Origin: Coriobacteriales bacterium
GTDB lineage: Bacteria > Actinomycetota > Coriobacteriia > Coriobacteriales > UBA8131
DNA length: 5,148 bases
Direction of reading: 5' to 3'
Assembly (NCBI GenBank): GCA_031276475.1
Contig: JAISMZ010000231.1
Span: 1-5,148, forward strand
Position 1 is the first letter of the stretch. Each line of letters opens with the position of its first letter. The position numbers and the translations under genes were made by a program. The notes below the pieces were generated by a model. It saw nothing but the letters and a program-made list of their open reading frames with translations, was not told the origin of the DNA and searched no databases. Below, in pieces: positions 1 through 5,148 of the stretch.

Positions 1-888
1 GAACACAAAAGAACCGTCCCCCTGTGTTGCTCCCGCCACCTCCCTGTCCGCCGCCGGCGCCGCGAGCGCATCCAGGGCATCGCGATAGGCTCGGGTCACC
101 TTCGCGACGTAGTCGGCGCTTTTCATTCGGCCTTCAATTTTCAGCGCAGCCACGCCAGCGTCGCGCAGATCGCCCAAGAGATTTACGGCGCGCAGATCCA
201 GCGGCGAGAGCAGACGGTCGCCAAGGGTCGGCAGGCGGCGACCGCTGGCGGCGTCAACGAGCTGGTAGGGGAGGCGACAGGGTTGGGCGCAAAGCCCGCG
301 GTTGGCGCTGCGGCGACCGATCAGCGACGACATCAGACACTGGCCGGAGTAGCAAAAGCAGAGCGCTCCGTGGACGAATACTTCTAACGGGACGGCGGTA
401 AGTGAGAGTGCCGCGATCTCCTCCAGAGCTGTTTCCCGGGCCAGGGTCACGCGGTTGGCCCCGGCCTTTGCCAGCCAGCGCAAAGCGGCGCTGCTATGGG
501 TGTTCAGCTGGGTTGAGGCGTGTAGTTCCAGATCGGGCAGCTCCACAGCCAGGGCTGCGAGCAGCCCGAGGTCGGCGACAATCAGAGCGTCTACGCCAGC
601 GTGGTAGGCCTGGCGGGCAAGTTCCAGGGCGGCGGCAAACTCGTCGGGCAGAATGGCGGTGTTTAAGGTGAGATAGACCCGTCGGCTCGCCAGATGGGCC
701 AGATCGCAGGCTTCGCGTAGCTCGTTCAGCGTGAAGTTGCCGGCGTTGCGACGAGCGTTTAGGCTGTCCGTACCCAGATAGACGGCATCGGCGCCGCTGG
801 CAAGCGCCGCCAGCAGGGCGGCCTGGTTGCCTGCGGGAGATAACAGTTCGGGTACAGCGTCTTGGCTGTTGATGCTTTGATGCGTCAT
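1..888 (-). CDS. U32-family protein (collagenase-like annotation; probable Fe-S RNA-modification type), C-terminus missing
   Basis: Translating the minus strand from ATG at 888-886 gives 296 open residues that continue past the left edge. Residues 12-20 (VPELLSPAG) are the usual N-terminal strand of U32 proteins, so this ATG suits the fold, although no clear Shine-Dalgarno precedes it. The family signature lies at about 168-184 (EVFVHGALCFCYSGQC), followed by RGLCAQPCR (197-205) and KIEGRMKSADYV (250-261). Cys177, Cys184 and Cys200 are spaced like cluster ligands of Fe-S U32 enzymes, and Cys204 or a later Cys could be the fourth. Known relatives include the RNA hydroxylation factors TrhP and RlhA and the ubiquinone enzymes UbiU/V; many others are labelled peptidase without proof. 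Complete proteins often exceed 400 residues, so much is missing. The family is secure; substrate and subfamily are not. After about residue 275 the sequence turns Ala-rich and enters a repeat, so the conserved C-terminal part is not visible here. Confidence 0.9.
   Translation of the reverse strand, partial: MTHQSINSQDAVPELLSPAGNQAALLAALASGADAVYLGTDSLNARRNAGNFTLNELREACDLAHLASRRVYLTLNTAILPDEFAAALELARQAYHAGVDALIVADLGLLAALAVELPDLELHASTQLNTHSSAALRWLAKAGANRVTLARETALEEIAALSLTAVPLEVFVHGALCFCYSGQCLMSSLIGRRSANRGLCAQPCRLPYQLVDAASGRRLPTLGDRLLSPLDLRAVNLLGDLRDAGVAALKIEGRMKSADYVAKVTRAYRDALDALAAPAADREVAGATQGDGSFVF
2..28. repeat. Imperfect palindromic dispersed repeat inside the U32 reading frame
   Basis: This 27-bp unit has perfect 6-bp inverted ends (AACACA at 2-7, TGTGTT at 23-28) around an asymmetric A-rich/C-rich core (AAAGAACCGTCCCCC). 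From memory, near-identical units are scattered through genomes of Coriobacteriia and some Clostridia, often near REP-associated (Y1/IS200-like) transposases; I could not search for this. On the minus strand it is read as TQGDGSFV (residues 288-295 of the U32 protein) with no stop. It begins 2 bases from the window edge. That is also what a contig broken at a repeat would look like. Confidence 0.6.
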
Positions 889-891
889 AAT
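862..891 (+). promoter_or_regulatory. Possible promoter of the penicillin-binding protein gene
   Basis: TTGGCT (862-867) and CATAAT (886-891) are separated by 18 bp and would start transcription near 898, about 20 nt ahead of the ATG. Each hexamer has one or two mismatches to the sigma-70/SigA consensus. The elements overlap the first codons of the divergent U32 gene, as they must, because only 30 bp separate the two start codons. This is a pattern match only. Confidence 0.3.
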
Positions 892-918
892 AGTAGCTAC
901 CAATGATCGGGAGGTCAG

Positions 919-3062
919 ATGTCGTCACGTCAAAAACGGGCCAAGCAGCCGCCAAAGAAGCACATTATACCAATGCTCTTGCTGGCATTGGTTATCACAG
1001 TCATCGGCATGGCGGGAGTGGCAACGGCAAGCGTCTATGCCCTGGTGGATAAATGGACCCAGGATCTGCCTTCCATCGATACGGTGGAGTCCTTCAACAT
1101 CGCCCAGAAGACCCGCGTCTATGCCGCGGATACAACGACGCTTCTGGCTGAGTTTTATATGGAGGACCGCGAGCCGGTCAGTGCCAGGCAGGTCTCACCG
1201 TTGCTGTTCCAGGCCACCGTGGCCATCGAGGACGAACGCTTCTGGAGCCACAACGGGGTGGACCCCTACGGCATTGCCCGTGCCGCGGTCAACGACCTGC
1301 TGGGCGGCTCCACCCAGGGCGCCTCGACCATCACCCAGCAGTTCGTGCGCCAGACGCTGCTCAAAGACGAGGCCACCGAGATATCCATCGAGCGCAAGGT
1401 GCGCGAGGCGACGCTGGCCATGGAGGTTGAGAAGGTCTACTCCAAAGAAACCGTTTTGATGATGTACCTGAATACTATCAACTATGGCGACGGTGCCTGG
1501 GGCATTCAGTCGGCGTCCAAGCATTACTTCTCTAAGAATGCCTCCGATTTAAACCTCGCCGAGGCGTCGCTTTTGGCCGGTATCCCTCAGCAGCCTGCCT
1601 ATAACAATCCGGTCTATTACCCCGAGAACGCCAAGGCGCGTCGCTCTCAGGTACTCAAGCGGATGGTGGTAAACGGCTACATCACCCAGGCCGAGGCCGA
1701 CGCCGCCGACGCCACCGAGATCGTCTTGAACATCCCCGAGCGCCCCGATGATGGCATCTACGCCTACCCCTATTTCACCTCTTATGTGCGCGATGTTTTG
1801 GAGCATGAATACGGCACCGATGTTGTTTTTCGCAGCGGATTGGACGTCTATACCACCTTAGACATCGGCATTCAAGAGATTGCCGAGAGCGTCTGTTGGG
1901 AGTATGAAAACAGCCGCCTGTTGTGGGATGAGGAGGTCGGCCTGACCTGTGTGGATCCGAATAACGGCCATATCGTGGCGATGCGTGCCGGCAAGGATTA
2001 CTACACCGATCAGTGGTCTACCGCCACCGACATGCGCCGTCAGCCAGGGTCGGCCTTTAAGCCATTTGGCCTGGTGACGGCAATCGAGAAAGGCTTCTCG
2101 CCCAATACCCTGGTCTCGGGATCCTCACCAATCATCTATGGTGACTGGAAGGTGGAAAACGCCGGTGGCTCTTCTTATGGGACGATGACTCTGGAGAAGG
2201 CCACCAACCTCTCGCTGAACACGGCCTATGTGCGCCTGGTGCGTACCATCGGCATCGAGCCGGTAATCGAGACGGCGCATCGGATGGGTATCACCTCCGA
2301 CCTGGATCCTAATTCGGCGACCATCCTCGGTGCTTCGGGGGTCAATACCCTGGAGATGGCCTCGGCCTATGGTACGTTGGCAACGGGCGGCATCCATAAC
2401 AAGACAACGCCGATCACCAAGATCGTCGAGCGCGCGAACGGCGCTGTGCTCTACGAATACCAGCCCGACAAGACCGAGGCGCTGACGCCTGAGGTGGCTT
2501 ACGCGGCCAATAAGGTGATGATGACCAATGTTACTAATGGCTACGCCGTAAACGCAGGGATATCCGGCTATAACGTGGCCGGCAAGACCGGGACCACCGA
2601 CGAGGGCCGCGACGCCTGGTTTGTCGGCTACATCCCCCAGTATTCGGCCGCGGTCTGGATTGGTGCCCGCGAACAGCGTCCCGGCGATACGATGTATTCG
2701 TATGCGGTCTGCTCTCCGCTGTGGCGCGATTTTATGTCAGCGGTGATTGAGCAGTACGGATTGGCGTCGGAGAAGTACCCGACCGCGCCCGATCCGGTCT
2801 ACGATCCCAAAGCGACCTTCATGACGTCCGAAGAACAGGCGGCCGCTGCTGCCGCGGCCGCTCAGAAAGCCGCCGAGGAGCAGGCCGCTCGCGAAAAGGA
2901 AGAGCAGGAGGCTTTGGAGGGGCAGAAGGAAGGTGAAAGCAGCTCTGGCGGCGCGAGCGGCGGCTCCGGCTCCGGCTCCGGCGGCGGTCCCGCTGGCGGC
3001 GGCGGCGCGGCTGCGGGCGGCGGTGGAGCACCAGCCGCGCCGGCTGGTGCGGCTGCGGGGAT

Positions 3063-3066
<4 letters not shown>
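919..3066 (+). CDS. Class A penicillin-binding protein (bifunctional GT51 transglycosylase / transpeptidase)
   Basis: A complete 715-residue enzyme that polymerises lipid II into glycan strands and cross-links their peptides outside the membrane. A basic N-terminus (residues 3-14) precedes one hydrophobic anchor (about 16-43). The GT51 domain shows EDERFWSHNGVDPYG (104-118, catalytic Glu104), GASTITQQ (134-141), RKVREA (159-164, second catalytic Glu163) and ASLLAGIPQQP (216-226). The transpeptidase domain has the acyl-serine motif SAFK (378-381), SLN (432-434) and KTGTT (556-560), so both activities look intact. From about 637 the chain becomes an Ala/Glu/Lys-rich probable helix and then a Gly/Ser/Ala/Pro tail. 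The ATG is the first possible start, since an in-frame TGA lies at 904-906, and GGGAGG at 909-914 provides a ribosome site. The gene diverges from the U32 gene and its stop overlaps that of galE by 4 bp. Which PBP1 paralogue it is cannot be told from one gene. Confidence 0.97.
2827..3063 (+). other. Low-complexity C-terminal tail of the penicillin-binding protein, with a hexamer tandem repeat
   Basis: Residues 637-715 hold an eight-Ala run (641-648), a charged stretch alternating Lys/Arg/Glu with Ala (649-673), and a tail made almost only of Gly, Ser, Ala and Pro (674-714). The DNA at 2962-2979 is three exact copies of GGCTCC (Gly-Ser), flanked by GGC/GGT runs. Such repeats can change length by slippage in steps of two residues without frameshift. 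Gly/Pro/Ala tails are common in actinobacterial class A PBPs and probably act as a flexible extracellular linker or wall-spanning segment. There is no sortase-type LPXTG motif and no PASTA-like domain. Confidence 0.8.
3028..3050. terminator. Strong hairpin in the tail-to-tail junction (possible factor-assisted or bidirectional stop)
   Basis: GCACCAGCC (3028-3036) and GGCTGGTGC (3042-3050) form a perfect 9-bp stem with a 5-nt loop (GCGCC). It lies 13 bp before the penicillin-binding protein stop on the plus strand and 12 bp after the galE stop on the minus strand, which is where galE would need to terminate. Neither side has a T-tract directly after the stem; the nearest plus-strand run is TTTTT at 3077-3081. 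It therefore is not a classical intrinsic terminator. It could equally be a by-product of GC-rich Ala/Pro/Gly codons. Confidence 0.35.
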
Positions 3067-4049
<983 letters not shown>

Positions 4050-4073
4050 CTGTTTCCTTTCGCGATTGAATAA

Positions 4074-4085
4074 TGACCGCGGTCA
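4074..4085. promoter_or_regulatory. Perfect 12-bp palindrome, candidate operator for galE and tyrS
   Basis: TGACCGCGGTCA is identical to its reverse complement. It fills most of the spacer between the predicted -35 and -10 of tyrS and covers about -6 to +6 of the predicted galE start (near 4079 on the minus strand). A dimeric protein bound here could affect both promoters. The symmetry and placement are seen in the sequence; function as an operator is inferred, and I cannot name a regulator for this motif. Confidence 0.45.
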
Positions 4086-4091
4086 ATTATA
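4086..4091 (-). promoter_or_regulatory. galE -10 element, overlapping the tyrS -10
   Basis: ATTATAAT at 4086-4093 is its own reverse complement, so the minus strand also reads TATAAT, at 4091-4086. Transcription towards galE would start near 4079 and give a leader of about 30 nt carrying the AAAGGA ribosome site. No good -35 hexamer is seen at the proper distance on the minus strand (GGCGAC at 17 bp spacing). The galE promoter would therefore be weaker or depend on an activator. Confidence 0.45.
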
Positions 4092-4099
4092 ATGCTCTT

Positions 4100-4244
4100 G
4101 GAGTTTTTGTCGCCCGGGCCACTCGGGCGGCGCAGCTGGAGCGGTCATGTGGCCGTCCGGTCACACACAGCTGCTCGGCTGCCGGGGCTCACAGCCATCC
4201 GAGCCGTTGCGCACCGGCCGCAGGCTTGTTATCAAGGAGGACAG
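4100..4244 (+). promoter_or_regulatory. Structured 5' leader of tyrS (three successive hairpins)
   Basis: This region of about 145 nt has no convincing gene. Hairpin 1 is CGCCCG (4111-4116) with CGGGCG (4124-4129). Hairpin 2 has an outer stem GCAGCTG/CAGCTGC (4132-4138 with 4168-4174) enclosing an inner stem TGTGGCC/GGTCACA (4148-4154 with 4159-4165, one G-U pair) and a 4-nt loop. Hairpin 3 has an outer CGGCT/AGCCG (4176-4180 with 4202-4206) and an inner GGCT/AGCC (4186-4189 with 4193-4196). GGCCG at 4151-4155 and GCCGG at 4181-4185 could instead pair with 4214-4219, so alternative folds exist. The conserved T-box segment (TGGNACCGCG type) is not present, and no terminator T-tract precedes the gene. 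Control of translation or RNA stability is possible but unproven. Confidence 0.45.
4234..4240 (+). promoter_or_regulatory. Shine-Dalgarno site that sets the GTG start of tyrS
   Basis: AAGGAGG lies 4 nt ahead of GTG at 4245-4247. No ATG in the tyrS frame comes early enough to include the conserved N-terminal region, so this strong site decides the start. A short stem CTTG/CAAG (4225-4228 with 4233-4236) touches its first bases but is too weak to hide it by itself. Confidence 0.8.
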
Positions 4245-5148
4245 GTGTCATCGATAGAAGAACAACTACGCATCGTTGCCAGTGGCGAGGCATCTCTCGT
4301 GCCCGAGGCCGCGCTGCGCGCCAAACTGGAGCGCTTTCAGAAGACCGGCGAACCCCTGCGCTGCAAGCTGGGCGTTGATCCCACGGCTCCCGACCTGCAT
4401 CTCGGGCACGCCGTGGTACTGCGCAAGCTGCGCCAGCTGCAAACGCTCGGGCACACCGCGGTGCTGATCATCGGTGACGGCACGGCGCTGATCGGCGATC
4501 CTTCGGGGCGCAACAGCACGCGCCCGCCGCTGACTCGCGAACAGGTTGCCACCAACGCCGCCACCTACGTGGAACAGGCGTTTAAGATACTTGACAAAGA
4601 GCGCACCGAGCTGGTCTATAACGGCGACTGGCTAAAGCGCCTTAACCTGGAGGGGATCCTCAAGCTGGCGGCGCACTTCACCGTCGCGAGGATCCTCGAG
4701 CGCGATGACTTCTCCGAGCGCTACAAGGCCCAACATCCCATCTCGCTGCATGAGTTTCTCTACCCGTTGATGCAGGCCTACGACAGCGTCCAGGTGCGCG
4801 CTGATATCGAGCTGGGCGGCAGCGACCAACTCTTCAATTTGCTGGCCGGCCGCGAACTGATGGAAAAACTCGGTATGGAGCCGCAGGTCACGCTCTGTTG
4901 CCCGCTGCTCGAGGGCACTGACGGCGTGCAGAAGATGTCCAAATCCTACGGTAACTACATCGGCATCACCGACAGCGCCGAGGAGATGTTCGGCCGCGTG
5001 ATGAGCATCCCCGACAGCCTGATGCCGCGCTACTACACTCTGGCCTCAACGCTTGACGTCAGCGAATGCGAGCAGGTGCTGGCGGCGCTGGCCAACGGCA
5101 GTCTGCACCCCAACACCGCCAAGCGCTCGCTGGCGCGCGACATCGTTT
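4245..5148 (+). CDS. tyrS: Tyrosyl-tRNA synthetase, C-terminus missing
   Basis: A class I aminoacyl-tRNA synthetase that activates tyrosine with ATP and loads it on tRNA-Tyr in the cytoplasm. The first 301 residues are visible; the full enzyme is usually about 400-430, so the rest of the anticodon-binding part and the C-terminal S4-like RNA-binding domain lie beyond the right edge. The nucleotide-binding signatures are HLGH (52-55, in GVDPTAPDLHLGH) and KMSKS (230-234). Tyrosine-pocket residues are Tyr173, Gln177 and Asp180 in LYPLMQAYD, followed by ELGGSDQLFNLLAGREL (189-205). The canonical KMSKS and the HLGH context place it with the TyrZ-like branch rather than the E. coli TyrS branch, which has KFGKT. 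Translation starts at GTG with a strong ribosome site after a long structured leader. The gene diverges from galE. The identification is firm; branch assignment is from motifs only. Confidence 0.97.
   Translation, partial: MSSIEEQLRIVASGEASLVPEAALRAKLERFQKTGEPLRCKLGVDPTAPDLHLGHAVVLRKLRQLQTLGHTAVLIIGDGTALIGDPSGRNSTRPPLTREQVATNAATYVEQAFKILDKERTELVYNGDWLKRLNLEGILKLAAHFTVARILERDDFSERYKAQHPISLHEFLYPLMQAYDSVQVRADIELGGSDQLFNLLAGRELMEKLGMEPQVTLCCPLLEGTDGVQKMSKSYGNYIGITDSAEEMFGRVMSIPDSLMPRYYTLASTLDVSECEQVLAALANGSLHPNTAKRSLARDIV

Larger units (their letters stand above)
4066..4093 (+). promoter_or_regulatory. tyrS promoter
   Basis: TTGAAT (4066-4071, four of six consensus bases) and a perfect TATAAT (4088-4093) are separated by 16 bp, predicting a start near 4100. 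It is the best sigma-70/SigA match I see in the window and points at tyrS, leaving an untranslated leader of about 145 nt. The 16-bp spacer contains a perfect 12-bp palindrome, annotated separately. Confidence 0.65.

Noticed and set aside
24..671. Two plus-strand open frames (24-401 and 402-671) opposite the U32 gene
   Set aside because: Arg/Pro/Gly-rich shadow translations of the minus-strand U32 gene, without motifs or ribosome sites.
494..955. Open frame of 153 codons on the minus strand across the U32 start and into the penicillin-binding protein gene
   Set aside because: It overlaps two genes with strong family motifs in other frames, and its Arg/Ser/Pro-rich product has no motif.
4100..4244. 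T-box riboswitch ahead of tyrS
   Set aside because: Hairpins are present, but I find no TGGNACC-type antiterminator/antisequestrator core and no terminator, so the name is not supported.
4073..4378. Open frame of 101 codons through the tyrS leader
   Set aside because: It runs out of frame into tyrS, has no ribosome site, and starts within the predicted promoter spacer; the composition is Arg/Ala-rich noise. A small leader peptide was considered, but there is no Tyr-codon run.

Overview
The window is GC-rich, chromosomal-looking DNA carrying four housekeeping-type protein genes with almost no spare space. The protein set fits a GC-rich Gram-positive of the Actinomycetota, and I lean towards class Coriobacteriia. 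The reasons are a class A penicillin-binding protein with a short basic N-terminus, one membrane anchor and an Ala/Gly-rich tail; a KMSKS-type tyrosyl-tRNA synthetase with a GTG start; and a U32 protein interrupted by a dispersed repeat that I remember from genomes of this group. That placement is inference: there is no rRNA or other decisive marker.

Layout. At 1-888 (minus) is the N-terminal 296 residues of a U32-family protein, probably an Fe-S/hydroxylation-type RNA modification enzyme rather than a true protease. It runs off the left edge, and an imperfect 27-bp palindromic repeat (2-28) sits in its reading frame there. Only 30 bp separate its start from the divergent gene at 919-3066 (plus), a complete 715-residue bifunctional peptidoglycan synthase (GT51 glycosyltransferase plus transpeptidase). 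The synthase meets galE (3063-4049, minus; UDP-glucose 4-epimerase) tail to tail with a 4-bp overlap. There is no terminator space between them, but a 9-bp-stem hairpin lies inside the last codons of the synthase. At 4050-4244 is a 195-bp divergent control region, and at 4245-5148 (plus) is tyrS, cut by the right edge.

The most information-dense stretch is the galE-tyrS control region. It has a perfectly symmetric -10 block (ATTATAAT, 4086-4093) that reads TATAAT on both strands. Beside it is a perfect 12-bp palindrome (TGACCGCGGTCA, 4074-4085), placed between the -35 and -10 of tyrS and over the predicted start point of galE. Downstream is a leader of about 145 nt with three consecutive hairpins ahead of tyrS. 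I see no T-box core in that leader.

The gene products belong to cell-envelope assembly (peptidoglycan synthase; GalE supplying UDP-galactose for surface glycans), translation (TyrS) and probably RNA modification (U32). I found no defence system, mobile-element gene, CRISPR array, tRNA or rRNA. The items worth a second look are regulatory and architectural rather than a new protein system.
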